A stretch of 64,000 nucleotides of DNA from an uncultured Desulfobacteraceae bacterium (GCA_913060875.1 CAJXSL010000001.1:512464-576463); one strand, 5' to 3'. Positions 46,524 to 57,433 are shown, counted from the stretch's first letter. Translations and numbers: made by a program. Notes: a model not told the origin generated them from the letters alone.

Positions 46524-46638
46524 CTTTTCACTCGCTTTGTTCAGGGTGATGTTCTTTGAGAGAGCCTATCGAGTGGTTCAAGGACGCCATTAAATCGTAA
46601 ACTTCCGCTCACTCAATAACAGCATAGCGCCCCAATAG

Positions 46639-46672
46639 AAAACGGGCCAGCGATATTTCGCTGACCCGTTTT
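46639..46672 (-). terminator. terminator of tRNA-Arg
   Basis: AAAACGGG-CAGCG arms pair with CGCTG-CCCGTTTT (46639-46646 with 46665-46672, extended by the inner 5 bp). Lies 7 bp beyond the tRNA 3' end on the minus strand, with a T-run there. Confidence 0.75.
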
Positions 46673-46678
46673 GATTTC

Positions 46679-46754
46679 TGGTACGCCCGGCAGGATTCGA
46701 ACCTGCGATCTTCAGCTCCGGAGGCTGACGCCCTATCCCCTGGGCTACGGGCGC
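46679..46754 (-). tRNA. tRNA-Arg (anticodon CCG)
   Basis: Read on the minus strand, the sequence folds as a 76-nt cloverleaf: acceptor GCGCCCG with CGGGCGT, a D-arm including CCCAGGGGATAGGG, anticodon arm TCAGC-CTCCGGA-GCTGA (anticodon CCG, reading CGG), T-arm GCAGG-TTCGAAT-CCTGC, and an encoded CCA end. Terminator directly downstream. Confidence 0.93.
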
Positions 46755-46760
46755 GTAGTC

Positions 46761-46904
46761 AGTGCCCATTCATAAACGGCATCTTTTGGCTCCGAGCGGC
46801 GTTTTCGCTCTTTGGAAATCCTCGAAATAGTCCACTATTCCTGCGGTTTCCAAATCGCTCAGGCCTTGCTCGAAACCAAAATCCACCATTTCTGGACGGA
46901 CACT
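46761..46904. repeat. long imperfect palindrome, copy A
   Basis: Arms of about 70 bp with the centre TAGTccACTA; ends AGTG.../...CACT. Left and right arms match over most of their length (for example TTTGGAAA-C near the centre and CCAGAAA-type ends). Related to copies B, C and D. Confidence 0.65.
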
Positions 46905-46979
46905 ATTCAAGGCACCTCAAAAATGTCTTTCACGAGGCAATCTGTCCATTTACGGTAATTCCCTTCCTCTGTCAAGTCC

Positions 46980-47124
46980 TCACGCTAGTTCAGAAAGCCC
47001 ATTTTTCGATTCATGGCGGCGTTCTCATAATTTTGCGGTCCTCGACGTAGTTCACTACGCCTGCGGCCTCAAAATCACTGCGGCCTTGCCCTGAACCGAA
47101 ACCTATGCTTTCTGAACAGGCGTG
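46980..47124. repeat. long imperfect palindrome, copy B
   Basis: Arms of about 70 bp around the centre GTAGTTCACTAC. Ends CACGC..GTTCAGAAAGC and its complement. Same architecture as copy A with partly different sequence. Confidence 0.7.
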
Positions 47125-47196
47125 ATCCAGGTGATACATTCTATTACACGGCCAGCAGACTTGGAACGCTCCTTTCAACACACGATAATGGAACTT

Positions 47197-47232
47197 GCAC
47201 GCCGTATCTTGGACATTTTGCGAAGCCATCAA
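47197..47232. repeat. partial copy D of the palindrome family
   Basis: GCACGCCGTATCTTGGACAT and the following bases through 47230 match the right arm of copy C (49300-49333) with a few mismatches. No left arm. Confidence 0.45.
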
Positions 47233-47338
47233 GAACGTTTGGATATGCGATTTTGGGATGATCCGTAGAATCGGATCAGGGATGGGTGATTCTTGGTTCA
47301 GGGCAAGGCCGATATCGGTGCGAATTGCGAGAAAATGG

Positions 47339-47366
47339 GTAGGGGCACGGCGCGCCGTGCCCCTAC
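47339..47366. repeat. perfect 28-bp palindrome
   Basis: GTAGGGGCACGGC and its exact complement meet at the GCGC centre. Such GTAGGGGC-type palindromes recur between genes in many bacteria. Lies 30 bp beyond the folC stop, so it could form the hairpin of a terminator. Confidence 0.55.
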
Positions 47367-47396
47367 GGTTATTTTCGGTACCTTTGAGCTTGGCGC

Positions 47397-48677
47397 TTAT
47401 TTCATCAGCCCCATTTTCAACAGCGTCTGCATGGCCTCGCCCACGACATATAGCGACCCTGCAATGCAGATGACCTGATCGCTCTCCACGATCTGGAGGG
47501 CGCGGGCCACGGCGCGGTCCACTGTGGGGACCTCGTCGATCGTGTCGACGAATTTCCTGGCCGTGCGGGCCAGGACGTCCGACGGGATGGCCCGGTTGAT
47601 GGTGGGGGAGGTGATCACGGCCCGGTGGCAGACGGCCAGCAGGGCCGCCAGCATCTCTTCGGCCGGTTTGTCGTCCAGGATGCCGGCCACCACGATGATT
47701 TTCTTGTCCGGATAGGTTTCCTCCAGGTAGCGGCTGAGATTCTCGGCGGCCTTGAGGTTGTGCGCCCCGTCCAGGATGATGCGGGGCTCTTCGCATACGG
47801 TCTCGAGCCGTCCGGGCCAGTAAACCTGGCTGAGAGCCGTGCGGATATGGGCTTCTTCCACGGCCACGCCCTGCTGCATGAGCAGTTCGGCGGCGGCCAG
47901 GGCCAGGCTGGCATTGTCCACCTGGTGGCGGCCCAGCAGGTTGGTTGATAGATCCTTCCACTGATGGTCCAGCCCCTCGTAGTCGAAGCGGCCGGAGGGC
48001 AGACGGCGGCAGTTGAAATCCGGCCCCATCCGGTAGAGCGGGGCGTTGGCCTCCTTCGCCCTGGCGTTAACGACCTCGATGGCGGCGGCTTGCTGCACAC
48101 CGGTCACCGCCGGCGTATCGGGCTTGATGATCCCCGCCTTTTCGTGGGTGATGGCCGCAATGGTATCGCCGAGATAGCTCTTGTGCTCCAGGGAGATGTT
48201 GGTGATGACACTCACCTCGGGGTTCAGAACGTTGGTGGCGTCCAGGCGGCCGCCCATGCCCGTTTCGATCACGGCCCAGTCCACCTTGTGTTCCTTGAAA
48301 AGCTGCAGGGCCATGGCGGTGGTGAATTCGAAAAAGGTGGGCTCGCGGTCCCCCTCCTGCACCTTGCGGATGGCGCGGTAGGTTTCGACGATCTCCGCGT
48401 CGGTGACCGGGCGCCCGTCGATGCGGATGCGTTCGTTGAAATGGATCAGGTGCGGCGAGGTGTAGAGGCCCACCGAGTAGCCGGCGGTCTGCAGGATGCC
48501 GGCCAGCATGGAGGCCACCGAGCCCTTGCCGTTGGTGCCGGCGATGTGGATGGTGCGGTAGGCCTTGTGGGGCTCCCCGAGCCCGGTCAGGATCTGGGTG
48601 ATGATGTCCAGCCCCAGCTTGATGCCGAAGCGCCGGAGGCCGAACATGGTCTTGAGGCATTGATCATAGGCTTCCAT
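47397..48677 (-). CDS. folC: bifunctional folylpolyglutamate synthase/dihydrofolate synthase
   Basis: A 426-residue cytoplasmic ligase of the Mur family that adds L-glutamate to dihydropteroate or folates using ATP. P-loop GTNGKGS at 47-53; downstream motifs TSPHL, ETGMGGRLDATN and the C-terminal FDGAHN-like LDGAHNLKA are present. Length is usual. It is followed by a perfect palindrome that may stop transcription. Upstream lies rpsU on the same strand. Confidence 0.93.
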   Translation of the reverse strand: MEAYDQCLKTMFGLRRFGIKLGLDIITQILTGLGEPHKAYRTIHIAGTNGKGSVASMLAGILQTAGYSVGLYTSPHLIHFNERIRIDGRPVTDAEIVETYRAIRKVQEGDREPTFFEFTTAMALQLFKEHKVDWAVIETGMGGRLDATNVLNPEVSVITNISLEHKSYLGDTIAAITHEKAGIIKPDTPAVTGVQQAAAIEVVNARAKEANAPLYRMGPDFNCRRLPSGRFDYEGLDHQWKDLSTNLLGRHQVDNASLALAAAELLMQQGVAVEEAHIRTALSQVYWPGRLETVCEEPRIILDGAHNLKAAENLSRYLEETYPDKKIIVVAGILDDKPAEEMLAALLAVCHRAVITSPTINRAIPSDVLARTARKFVDTIDEVPTVDRAVARALQIVESDQVICIAGSLYVVGEAMQTLLKMGLMK

Positions 48678-48697
48678 CGAAGCGTCCTTTCCACAAA

Positions 48698-48724
48698 AAA
48701 ACCCGGCAGCCGAAACTGCCGGGT
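48698..48724 (-). terminator. terminator of rpsU
   Basis: AACCCGGCAG pairs with CTGCCGGGTT across a short loop; on the minus strand it is followed by TTTTTTT. Ends rpsU 20 bp after the stop codon, leaving folC to separate transcription or read-through. Confidence 0.8.
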
Positions 48725-48743
48725 TCAGATGACACTGGAACGA

Positions 48744-48950
48744 CTAACGTCGATAGCCGCGGCGGGCTGCCGCAATGCGTTCGCGGCGCAGTGCTTCGCG
48801 CTGTTTGCGGCGCCGGAATTCACTCGGCTTTTCGTAGCTCTTTTTCAGCTTCAGCCGTTTGAAGAGGCCGTCGTTCTGAATTTTTTTCTTCAGAATGCGC
48901 ATCGCTTTTTCAATATCGTTATCGTAGACTTTGACTGCGATTTCCTTCAA
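48744..48950 (-). CDS. rpsU: 30S ribosomal protein S21
   Basis: A 68-residue very basic protein with the S21 core (EIAVKVYDNDIEKAMRILKKK and YEKPSEFRRRKQREALRRER). It helps initiation on the small subunit. Monocistronic: promoter at 49038-49066 and terminator at 48698-48724. Confidence 0.95.
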   Translation of the reverse strand: MKEIAVKVYDNDIEKAMRILKKKIQNDGLFKRLKLKKSYEKPSEFRRRKQREALRRERIAAARRGYRR

Positions 48951-49037
48951 GTATCTCGCCCCCCTTCCGGCCCATCGGCGTGGATTATGAAATAAAATCC
49001 GATGGTTGTTTGATTTATTTGCGAAAGTAAAAAAAGC

Positions 49038-49066
49038 TTTATACTGGATTAGGCTCGCTTTAGCAA
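49038..49066 (-). promoter_or_regulatory. sigma-70 promoter of rpsU
   Basis: On the minus strand: TTGCTA (49061-49066), 17 bp spacer, TATAAA (49038-49043). Nearly consensus -10 with ideal spacing, about 90 bp before the rpsU start. Confidence 0.65.
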
Positions 49067-49112
49067 GTGCTTATTTAAGCATGTCGACACTCGATACTAA
49101 AACATACCCTAA

Positions 49113-50069
<957 letters not shown>

Positions 50070-50111
50070 CTCAAGCGGACTCGTTTGAGTCAGGCATTGT
50101 ATCGAAATCAA

Positions 50112-50144
50112 TCCCGCCGGGTTTTTCCCGGCGGGATTTTTTTT
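50112..50144 (+). terminator. rho-independent terminator of adk
   Basis: Perfect 10-bp stem (50112-50121 with 50127-50136), loop TTTTT, then eight Ts. Confidence 0.9.
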
Positions 50145-50189
50145 GCCTATATTTCAGACGTTCCTTCCGCAATTTGAAAATACAATTTT

Positions 50190-51599
50190 TTAAGATGTCG
50201 AATGGTCTTGCTTGGCAAGATAGCGGGCGGCGTGGGCCAGAGCCTCCTCGCGGGTGGTGATCCGACCGGCCAGGCGTTCCTCTTCAACGGTTTTGATGAG
50301 ATCGCCCACCAGGGCGGAGGGCTTCAGGTCGAAGCGGGCCATGAGATCCCGGCCGCCGACAAGCGGCCGGCGGGCGGCCAGGGGGCGGTAGCGGTCGAAA
50401 TAGTCCCGGATGAGATCTTTTATAAAGGACAGGGCCGTTTCCAGGTCGGCATCGGGGGCCTCCTTTTTGCCTTGGGTGTCTCCCAGGGCGTGCAGCAGCA
50501 CCTCGGGCGTCCAGGGGTCGCAGTCGCGAAACAGGCGGTTGATCCCTTTGCGGCTCAAGTTTTCGGCGCGGTGGGCCGACAACAGGTTAAGCGGGCGGTC
50601 GTGATGGGCGATGATGGTCCGGGCCTGCTCGCTTTCGGTCTTTGACAGCCGCAGCCGTGTATGCACGGCCTCGGCCATCTCGGCACTGCGCCGGGAATGG
50701 CCGTAAAAATGGGCTTCGCCGTTGGTATCCACTTTACGGGTTGCCGGTTTGCCGATGTCGTGGAGCAGCAGGGCGTATTTCAGGATGGCGGCAGCGCTCC
50801 GGCGGTAGGGAGGCTGCTGGTAGCGTTTGGCCAGCTCTCCGGCCAGGCGGCCGGCGGTGGCCAGGCAGGCTTCCAAGGCGGCATAGGCCTCGAGGGTGTG
50901 GGTGTAGACGTCGAAATCGTGATGGGCATTCTGTCCGCAGTCCTGCATGGGCGCCATCTCCGGAATCAGGCGGGTCAGCAGGCGGCTGTCGGACATGGTC
51001 CGGATCTGAGGGGCCGAGTCCGGGCAGGCCAGCAGCTGGAGCAACTCGGTCCGCAGACGTTCGCCGGCCGGGTGCTGGATGCGATGGGCGTGCCGTTGGA
51101 TGGCCGCCAGAGTGCGGGACTCGATGGCGAAATCTAGAACGGCGGCCATGCGGAAAGCCCGCAGCAACCGCAGCGGATCGTCCACGAAGGCCTGCTCTGC
51201 CACCATGCGGATGCGGCCGGCTTCGATATCCCCCCGGCCGTCCAGGAGGTCGATCAGTTGGTGGTCGTGAAGGTCGTAGGCCATGGCGTTGACCGTAAAG
51301 TCACGCCGTTTGAGGTCGCTTTCCAGGGATTCGCCGGCCAGGCCGGTGATGTCGATCAATATGCCGCGGGCGGTGACCCGGTAGGTGACCTGGCCCGGCT
51401 TGCCCAGGGGAATCACCCGGGCCCCGAGGCGATCGGCCATGGTGCCGGCAAAAGCGGCGGCGTCGCCGTCCACGGCCACATCCACATCCACGGGATGGCG
51501 CTGCAGGAGAAGATCGCGCACCGCACCGCCCACCAGGTAGGCCCGCGGTGTGGGGGGCAGGTTCTGCAGCAGGGGGTCTGGCAGCGGCAGGCGCGGCAT
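50190..51599 (-). CDS. cca: CCA tRNA nucleotidyltransferase/poly(A)-polymerase-like protein with HD domain
   Basis: A 469-residue protein. N-terminal nucleotidyltransferase: VGGAVRDLLL at 23-32 and the metal-binding DVDVAVDG (Asp38, Asp40), then the RRDFTVNAMAYD motif of class II tRNA nucleotidyltransferases. The HD domain (LLHDIGKP, AHHDRPLN) sits in the middle/C-terminal part. Probably repairs or builds CCA ends; poly(A) polymerase is an alternative for this family. The encoded CCA of the tRNA-Arg here would favour a repair role for that tRNA. Confidence 0.88.
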   Translation of the reverse strand: MPRLPLPDPLLQNLPPTPRAYLVGGAVRDLLLQRHPVDVDVAVDGDAAAFAGTMADRLGARVIPLGKPGQVTYRVTARGILIDITGLAGESLESDLKRRDFTVNAMAYDLHDHQLIDLLDGRGDIEAGRIRMVAEQAFVDDPLRLLRAFRMAAVLDFAIESRTLAAIQRHAHRIQHPAGERLRTELLQLLACPDSAPQIRTMSDSRLLTRLIPEMAPMQDCGQNAHHDFDVYTHTLEAYAALEACLATAGRLAGELAKRYQQPPYRRSAAAILKYALLLHDIGKPATRKVDTNGEAHFYGHSRRSAEMAEAVHTRLRLSKTESEQARTIIAHHDRPLNLLSAHRAENLSRKGINRLFRDCDPWTPEVLLHALGDTQGKKEAPDADLETALSFIKDLIRDYFDRYRPLAARRPLVGGRDLMARFDLKPSALVGDLIKTVEEERLAGRITTREEALAHAARYLAKQDHSTS

Positions 51600-52104
51600 G
51601 GCAGCGGCTCCTTATCCCTTTGGGTTGGCGCGCATTTGAAGGCGCATGGCAACGTCCCGCATGGCGGGCATGGACGCGAGGCCGGGTGTGATCGTCTGTT
51701 GGATCGAATAAACCCGCTGAGCTATTGAAAATCAAGCCAAAAATACATTGGATGGATTGGAAATTTCTTGACAGGCAAGGTGTGATGCTATATTTTGGCA
51801 CCGTTTAAAGGCACGGGGCCCGCCTTTTGAATGCATCATATCCAACAATCTGAAACATCTATTCCTCCAATAAAACCAACAAGGATCCTGTTCATCACAA
51901 CATCGAAGCAGAGAACGCTTACAACTGAACGATATCCCAGAACTTGATTGTTCATAGCGCTAAAACCGGTGTGGGTTGTGTGTAACGGCCTGAGCCTGGC
52001 CTTCCGCCGTATTTTTATCCGATACAATTCGAGTTCCGGTGTCTTTAAAATGGTAGCAATGGGTGTGTCTCGGCCAATACTTTATTTAGCGGAGTGGTAT
52101 TTGC
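51600..52104. other. rho leader region
   Basis: About 500 bp, with a promoter at 51768-51796 and a leader of around 300 nt before rho. Long leaders before rho are common and often carry Rho autoregulation; no specific site can be named here. Confidence 0.5.
51768..51796 (+). promoter_or_regulatory. sigma-70 promoter of rho
   Basis: TTGACA at 51768-51773 with TATTTT at 51791-51796 (17-bp spacer), or TATATT at 51789-51794 (15 bp). Confidence 0.6.
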
Positions 52105-53352
52105 ATGAATATCAGTGAATTGAAGGAGAAGAAAATTAGTGAGCTGACCCAGATGGCGAAGCAATTCAAAATCGAGGGGGCAGCCGGAATGCGCAAGCAG
52201 GAATTGATTTTTGCCCTGCTGCAGGCCCAGATTGAAAAAAATGGGTCGATCTACGGGGTCGGCACGCTGGAAATCCTGCCGGACGGTTTCGGGTTTTTGC
52301 GCTCGCCGGGCTACAACTACCTGCCCGGTCCCGACGATATCTACGTATCGCCGTCCCAGATCCGTCGCTTCAACCTGCGCACGGGCGATACGGTTTCCGG
52401 CCAGATTCGCCAGCCCAAAGAGTCGGAACGCTATTTTGCCCTCCTCAAGGTCGAGGCGGTCAACTACGAAGACCCTGAAGTCGCCCGCGAAAAAATTCTC
52501 TTCGACAATCTCACCCCGCTTTATCCCGAACGCAAAGTCAACCTCGAAAATGCGGCTGACAACTATTCGACCCGGGTCATGGACCTGATGACCCCCATCG
52601 GGTTCGGCCAGCGCGGCCTGATCGTATCCCCGCCGCGTACCGGCAAGACCATGCTGCTCCAGAACATTGCCAACAGCATCATTGCCAGCCATAAAAACGT
52701 GGTGCCCTTCGTGCTGCTCATCGACGAGCGCCCGGAGGAAGTCACGGACATGGACCGTTCCGTGGACGCGGAAGTGATCAGCTCCACCTTCGACGAGCCG
52801 GCCGAGCGCCATGTGCAGGTGGCTGAAATGGTGATCGAGAAGGCCAAACGCCTGGTGGAGCACAAAAAAGACGTGGTGATCCTGCTGGACAGCATTACCC
52901 GCCTGGCCCGGGCTTACAACTCCGTGGTGCCCCCCAGCGGCAAGATCCTCTCCGGTGGTGTGGATTCCAACGCCCTTCAGCGGCCCAAACGTTTTTTCGG
53001 TGCGGCCCGCAATATCGAGGAAGGCGGCAGCCTGACCATCATCGCCACGGCCCTTATCGATACGGGCAGCCGGATGGACGAGGTCATTTTCGAGGAATTC
53101 AAGGGCACCGGCAACATGGAGCTGCACCTGGACCGGCGGTTGTCCGACAAGCGGGTTTTCCCGGCCATCGACATCAAGAAATCCGGGACGCGCAAAGAGG
53201 AACTCCTGCTGGACGAGGAAACCCTCAACCGCGTGTGGATCCTGCGGAAATTGCTGGTTTCTCTCAACCCGGTGGACAGCATGGAATTTTTGCTTGAAAA
53301 AATGAACGGGACGGTAGATAATAAAGAATTTCTCAGATCCATGAATGCATAG
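52105..53352 (+). CDS. rho: transcription termination factor Rho
   Basis: A 415-residue RNA-dependent ATPase. N-terminal helical domain ([19 protein letters not shown]), cold-shock RNA-binding domain with GFGFLRS, and the RecA-type motor with Walker A PPRTGKT near 176-182, Walker [16 protein letters not shown], and the Q and R loops. No long N-terminal insertion. Followed 28 bp later by rpmE on the same strand. Confidence 0.96.
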   Translation: MNISELKEKKISELTQMAKQFKIEGAAGMRKQELIFALLQAQIEKNGSIYGVGTLEILPDGFGFLRSPGYNYLPGPDDIYVSPSQIRRFNLRTGDTVSGQIRQPKESERYFALLKVEAVNYEDPEVAREKILFDNLTPLYPERKVNLENAADNYSTRVMDLMTPIGFGQRGLIVSPPRTGKTMLLQNIANSIIASHKNVVPFVLLIDERPEEVTDMDRSVDAEVISSTFDEPAERHVQVAEMVIEKAKRLVEHKKDVVILLDSITRLARAYNSVVPPSGKILSGGVDSNALQRPKRFFGAARNIEEGGSLTIIATALIDTGSRMDEVIFEEFKGTGNMELHLDRRLSDKRVFPAIDIKKSGTRKEELLLDEETLNRVWILRKLLVSLNPVDSMEFLLEKMNGTVDNKEFLRSMNA

Positions 53353-53380
53353 TTATTTGACCGGAGGTTAGGAATTTAAA

Positions 53381-53596
53381 ATGAAAAAGGACATTCACCC
53401 GGCTTACGAGCAGACCAAAATTACGTGCCACTGCGGGGCTGTTTTCGAGGCCGGTTCAACCTGTAAAGACATTACGGTGGAAATTTGTTCCCAATGCCAT
53501 CCGTTTTTTACCGGCAAACAGAAACTGGTGGACACGGCCGGCCGTATTGAACGGTTCCGCAAAAAATACGAAAAATTCCAGAAGGCCCAGCAGTAG
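53381..53596 (+). CDS. rpmE: 50S ribosomal protein L31 (zinc-ribbon form)
   Basis: A 71-residue protein starting [10 protein letters not shown]. Cys16, Cys18, Cys37 and Cys40 give the CxC/CxxC zinc ribbon of the C+ type, so zinc availability may affect it. Located between rho and prfA as in many bacteria. Confidence 0.95.
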   Translation: MKKDIHPAYEQTKITCHCGAVFEAGSTCKDITVEICSQCHPFFTGKQKLVDTAGRIERFRKKYEKFQKAQQ

Positions 53597-53628
53597 CGCT
53601 CCCACTGGTTTTTCATCCCCTTACCACG

Positions 53629-53700
53629 GACACCAAGGCACAGGCATCCCTGCCGGACAGATCCATTGTCGCGGGATACCGATCCCCCCGCCTTGGTGTC
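53629..53700. repeat. inverted repeat between rpmE and prfA
   Basis: GACACCAAGGC (53629-53639) and GCCTTGGTGTC (53690-53700) are perfect complements 50 bp apart; the loop contains a further ATCCC/GGGAT pair. Could structure the leader of the prfA mRNA. Confidence 0.5.
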
Positions 53701-53805
53701 TCATGCGTTTGGTACCGTCAACCGCCGCCCGGCGTCATCGCGTTGATGATGACCGGCCGGGGTCGCGCCGGATGACTCTATTGAAGGGACGCAGCCAGAG
53801 GATTT

Positions 53806-54873
53806 ATGTTCGATAAACTCAAAGGTGTCGAGGAGCGATTCGTCGAGGTGGAAACCGCCTTGAGCGCTCCGGATGTCGTCAAGGACCGGGCGGCATTTGA
53901 GAAACTCAGTCGGGAACACGCCGATTTGAGCAAGGTGGTGACCGTTTTCCGTGAATATCAGGGCGTTGTCGAGGAATTGACCGACAGCCAGGAGCTGATG
54001 CAGGATGCGGATCCCGAGATGAAGAGCCTCGCCCGGGCGGAAGTGGCCCGGCTGACCGAGGTGCGTGATGCCCTGGAGGTCGAACTCAAGAAGCTGCTGG
54101 TCCCCAAAGATCCCAACGACGACAAGAACATCATTCTCGAAATCCGGGCCGGTACGGGCGGAGACGAAGCGGCGCTCTTTGCAGCCGACCTTTTCCGCAT
54201 GTACAGCCGCTATGCCGAGGGCAAGCGCTGGAAGGTGGAGGTGATGAGCGAGCATGGCACCGGGGTTGGCGGTTTCAAGGAAATCATCGCCATGGTGCAG
54301 GGTCAGGGGGCTTACAGCCGCATGAAATACGAAAGCGGCACCCATCGGGTCCAGCGGGTGCCCACCACCGAAACCCAGGGGCGCATCCACACCTCGGCCG
54401 TGACCGTTGCCGTGCTGCCGGAAGCCGAAGAAGTGGACGTGGCCATCGACCAGGCCGAACTCAAGATCGATGTCTATCGCTCCACCGGGCCGGGTGGACA
54501 GAGCGTCAACACCACCGATTCGGCCGTGCGAATCACCCATCTGCCCACCGGACTGGTGGTGACCTGCCAGGATGAAAAATCCCAGATCAAGAACAAGGCC
54601 AAAGCCCTCAAGGTGCTGCGGGCCCGGCTTCTGGACCAGAAGGTCCGCGAGCAGGATGCCAAGCGTTCGGCCGAACGCAAGAACCAGATCGGCGACGGCG
54701 ACCGTAGCGGTCGCATCCGGACCTACAATTTCCCCCAGGGGCGGGTGACCGACCACCGGATCGGGCTGACCCTCTACAAACTGGAGGAAATCATGCAGGG
54801 CGTGGTCGATCCCATCGTGGAAGAACTGATCTCCCACTACCAGGCCCAGGCCCTCCACAATGAAGCGTCCTGA
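53806..54873 (+). CDS. prfA: peptide chain release factor 1
   Basis: A 355-residue factor that reads UAA and UAG. The codon-reading tripeptide is P-T-T at 186-188 (PxT type, as in RF1, not SPF of RF2), and the peptidyl-transferase motif GGQ is at 230-232. UGA would be read by RF2, which is not in this window. The stop region overlaps prmC, its methylating enzyme. Confidence 0.95.
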   Translation: MFDKLKGVEERFVEVETALSAPDVVKDRAAFEKLSREHADLSKVVTVFREYQGVVEELTDSQELMQDADPEMKSLARAEVARLTEVRDALEVELKKLLVPKDPNDDKNIILEIRAGTGGDEAALFAADLFRMYSRYAEGKRWKVEVMSEHGTGVGGFKEIIAMVQGQGAYSRMKYESGTHRVQRVPTTETQGRIHTSAVTVAVLPEAEEVDVAIDQAELKIDVYRSTGPGGQSVNTTDSAVRITHLPTGLVVTCQDEKSQIKNKAKALKVLRARLLDQKVREQDAKRSAERKNQIGDGDRSGRIRTYNFPQGRVTDHRIGLTLYKLEEIMQGVVDPIVEELISHYQAQALHNEAS

Positions 54874-55741
54874 CGACTGGACCATCCTCAAACTTATCCA
54901 GTGGACCACGACCTATTTTAAGCAGCAGGGTATCGAAAGTGCCCGTATCGATGCCGAACTCCTTCTGGCTTTTGCCCTGGACGTCCAGCGCATCGACCTC
55001 TATCTGCGCTACGACCAGCCCCTCAACCCGAATGAACTGGCCCGTTTCCGCGGCCTCGTCAAGCGCCGGGCGGCCCGTGAACCGGTAGCCTACATCACCG
55101 GCGCAAAGGAGTTCTGGGACCTGACCCTGGCCGTGGGGCCGGCGGTATTGATCCCGCGCCCGGAAACCGAGTGCCTCGTGGAGGCGGTTTTGGACTTTAT
55201 GAAAGGCTACACCGGCTCTGGGGAACCCTTGATTCTGGATCTCGGCACCGGTTCCGGCGCCATTGCCCTGGCCCTGGCCCAAAGCTGCCCAACCGCCCGG
55301 GTAGCGGCGGTGGAACGATCGGCGGAAGCCCTGGCAACGGCCGACCGCAACCGGCGGCGGTGCGGCCTGGCCGACCGGGTTCACCTGGTGTCCGGCGACT
55401 GGCTGGCCCCGATCAAGGCATATCCGGCGCTATGCGACGTGATCGTTTCCAATCCGCCCTATATCCCCTCGGGGGATATCGACGGCCTGCAACCGGAAAT
55501 CGTGCGCTATGAGCCGCGCGCTGCCCTGGATGGCGGACCCGCAGGCCTGGACTGCCTGGACCGGATCATCGCGACTGCGCCGGCCTGTTTGCGACCGGGC
55601 GGCGGCTTGTTTCTCGAAATCGGGCATGATCAGTTCCCGGTGGTGCAGCGATTGGCGGAAAACCGCGGCGCCTACCGCGAGGCGGTCTGCCGGCAGGACT
55701 ATGGCGGGCACGATCGGGTCGCCTGCCTGGTAAGGTGTTGA
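54860..55741 (+). CDS. prmC: release factor glutamine methyltransferase
   Basis: A 293-residue SAM-dependent enzyme that methylates the Gln of the GGQ loop in release factors. Class I fold with [15 protein letters not shown], and the catalytic NPPY at 198-201. Overlaps the end of prfA by 14 bp, ensuring coupled synthesis. Confidence 0.94.
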   Translation: MKRPDDWTILKLIQWTTTYFKQQGIESARIDAELLLAFALDVQRIDLYLRYDQPLNPNELARFRGLVKRRAAREPVAYITGAKEFWDLTLAVGPAVLIPRPETECLVEAVLDFMKGYTGSGEPLILDLGTGSGAIALALAQSCPTARVAAVERSAEALATADRNRRRCGLADRVHLVSGDWLAPIKAYPALCDVIVSNPPYIPSGDIDGLQPEIVRYEPRAALDGGPAGLDCLDRIIATAPACLRPGGGLFLEIGHDQFPVVQRLAENRGAYREAVCRQDYGGHDRVACLVRC

Positions 55742-55755
55742 GACCATAAAAACAG

Positions 55756-55784
55756 TTGCATCTCTTAAGATGTTTTGGTAATAA
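55756..55784 (+). promoter_or_regulatory. sigma-70 promoter of the rpsB cluster
   Basis: TTGCAT at 55756-55761, 17-bp spacer, TAATAA at 55779-55784, about 130 bp before rpsB. Confidence 0.6.
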
Positions 55785-55916
55785 AATTCGATTTTGGGAT
55801 TCGATCCCCTAACACAAATCACACGTTCCCGGACCGGCTTCCCGGTGCTTTCTCTGAAAGTCGGAGGCGGGGAGGATGGGAACGGTGGCCAAACCGACTG
55901 GTAAAAGGAGATTACA

Positions 55917-56831
55917 ATGGCTTATGTGACAATGAAGGAACTGTTGGAGGCCGGTGTCCACTTCGGTCACCAGACCCGCCGCTGGAACCCCAAGATGAAA
56001 CCCTACATTTTCGGGGCCCGCAACGGGATCTATATTGTCGACTTGCAGAAAACGGTCCGGATGTTCAAGGATGCCTACAACTTTATCGTGGACACGGCGG
56101 CCAACGGCAAGTCCGTGCTTTTCGTGGGCACGAAGAAGCAGGCCCGCGAATCCATCTATGAAGAGGCCAACCGGGCGGAAATGTTCTACGTCCACAATCG
56201 CTGGTTGGGCGGCATGCTGACCAATTTCCAGACCATCAAAAAGAGCATCGATCGCCTCAACTACCTGAACACCATTGAAAACGACGGAACGATCAACCTG
56301 TTCCCCAAGAAAGAACGCCTGAAACTGGGCAAGGAGCGGGTCAAACTGGACAACAACCTGGGGGGGATCCGGGCCATGAACGGCCTGCCCGGTGCGATTT
56401 TCGTGGTCGACCCCAAGTGTGAAGCCATCGCCGTCAAGGAAGGCCGCCGCCTGGGTATTCCGATCGTGGCCGTGGTCGATACCAACTGCGATCCGGATGA
56501 AATCGATTACGTCATTCCCGGCAACGACGACGCCATTCGTGCCATTCGCCTGCTGACCGCCCGCATTGCGGACGCGTGCGTCGACGGGCGCCAGCGCTAT
56601 CTGGAAAAACAGCAGGCCGAAGCCGACAAGGCCGGTGAAGAAGTGGCCGAAGAGGTTCCCAGCAGCGCCGACCTGAAGCCGGGCGAACGCAAAGTCATTT
56701 CTGACGGCACGGATGGGCCGGTGGTCGAGATTATCCGCCGTTCGGAATCCGAAGACGCTGACAGCACCCCGGATGAGACCGCTACGGAAGATGTTACGGA
56801 AGCCCCCGATACAGAGAAGACAGGAGAGTAG
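55917..56831 (+). CDS. rpsB: 30S ribosomal protein S2 with acidic C-terminal tail
   Basis: A 304-residue S2; the core (1-232) has the typical [18 protein letters not shown] and [19 protein letters not shown]. Residues 235-304 form an acidic extension rich in Glu, Asp and Thr that E. coli S2 lacks in this form. AAAGGAG precedes the ATG. First gene of rpsB-tsf-pyrH-frr. Confidence 0.95.
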   Translation: MAYVTMKELLEAGVHFGHQTRRWNPKMKPYIFGARNGIYIVDLQKTVRMFKDAYNFIVDTAANGKSVLFVGTKKQARESIYEEANRAEMFYVHNRWLGGMLTNFQTIKKSIDRLNYLNTIENDGTINLFPKKERLKLGKERVKLDNNLGGIRAMNGLPGAIFVVDPKCEAIAVKEGRRLGIPIVAVVDTNCDPDEIDYVIPGNDDAIRAIRLLTARIADACVDGRQRYLEKQQAEADKAGEEVAEEVPSSADLKPGERKVISDGTDGPVVEIIRRSESEDADSTPDETATEDVTEAPDTEKTGE

Positions 56832-56833
56832 TC

Positions 56834-57433
56834 ATGTCAGAAGTAACAGCAGCCATGGTTAAACAGCTCCGGGACAAAACCGGTTCCGGCATGATGGATT
56901 GTAAGAAGGCGCTGACCGAAAACGGCGGCGATATGGATAAGGCCATTGACTTCCTGCGCAAAAAAGGCCTGGCCACGGCGGCCAAGCGGGCCGGCCGGGA
57001 AACCTCGGAAGGCGTGGTGCAGCCCTATGTGCACACCGGCGGCAAACTGGGGGTCATGGTGGAAGTCAACTGCGAGACCGATTTTGTCGCCAAAAGCGAA
57101 GACTTCCAGGAATTTGCCAAAAATATCGCCATGCACATCGCGGCCACCAACCCCATCGGCATTACGCCGGAGGACGTACCGGCCGAAACCCTGGCCCGCG
57201 AGAAAGATATCTATGTGGACCAGGCCAAACAGACCGGCAAGCCGGACAACGTGATCGAGAAGATCGTTGAAGGCAAGATGAACAAATTCCTCAAGGAAAA
57301 CTGCCTGATGAACCAGGCCTATGTGAAGGATCCGGACATCACGATTGCCGACCTGCTCAACGAACTGATCGCCAAGATCGGAGAGAATATTTCCATTAAA
57401 CGGTATGTCCGTTTCCAGATAGGGGAGTCTTGA
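56834..57433 (+). CDS. tsf: elongation factor Ts
   Basis: A 199-residue short-form EF-Ts that recharges EF-Tu with GTP. N-terminal UBA-like part with [19 protein letters not shown], and core [12 protein letters not shown]. It lacks the second core half found in the ~283-residue E. coli protein, as in several other phyla. Starts 2 bp after rpsB. Confidence 0.95.
   Translation: MSEVTAAMVKQLRDKTGSGMMDCKKALTENGGDMDKAIDFLRKKGLATAAKRAGRETSEGVVQPYVHTGGKLGVMVEVNCETDFVAKSEDFQEFAKNIAMHIAATNPIGITPEDVPAETLAREKDIYVDQAKQTGKPDNVIEKIVEGKMNKFLKENCLMNQAYVKDPDITIADLLNELIAKIGENISIKRYVRFQIGES

Larger units (their letters stand above)
46755..47396. other. 640-bp gene-free region carrying palindromic repeats
   Basis: Holds two full copies of a long imperfect palindrome (46761-46904 and 46980-47124), a partial third (47197-47232) and a perfect 28-bp palindrome (47339-47366). 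No supported gene. Confidence 0.6.
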
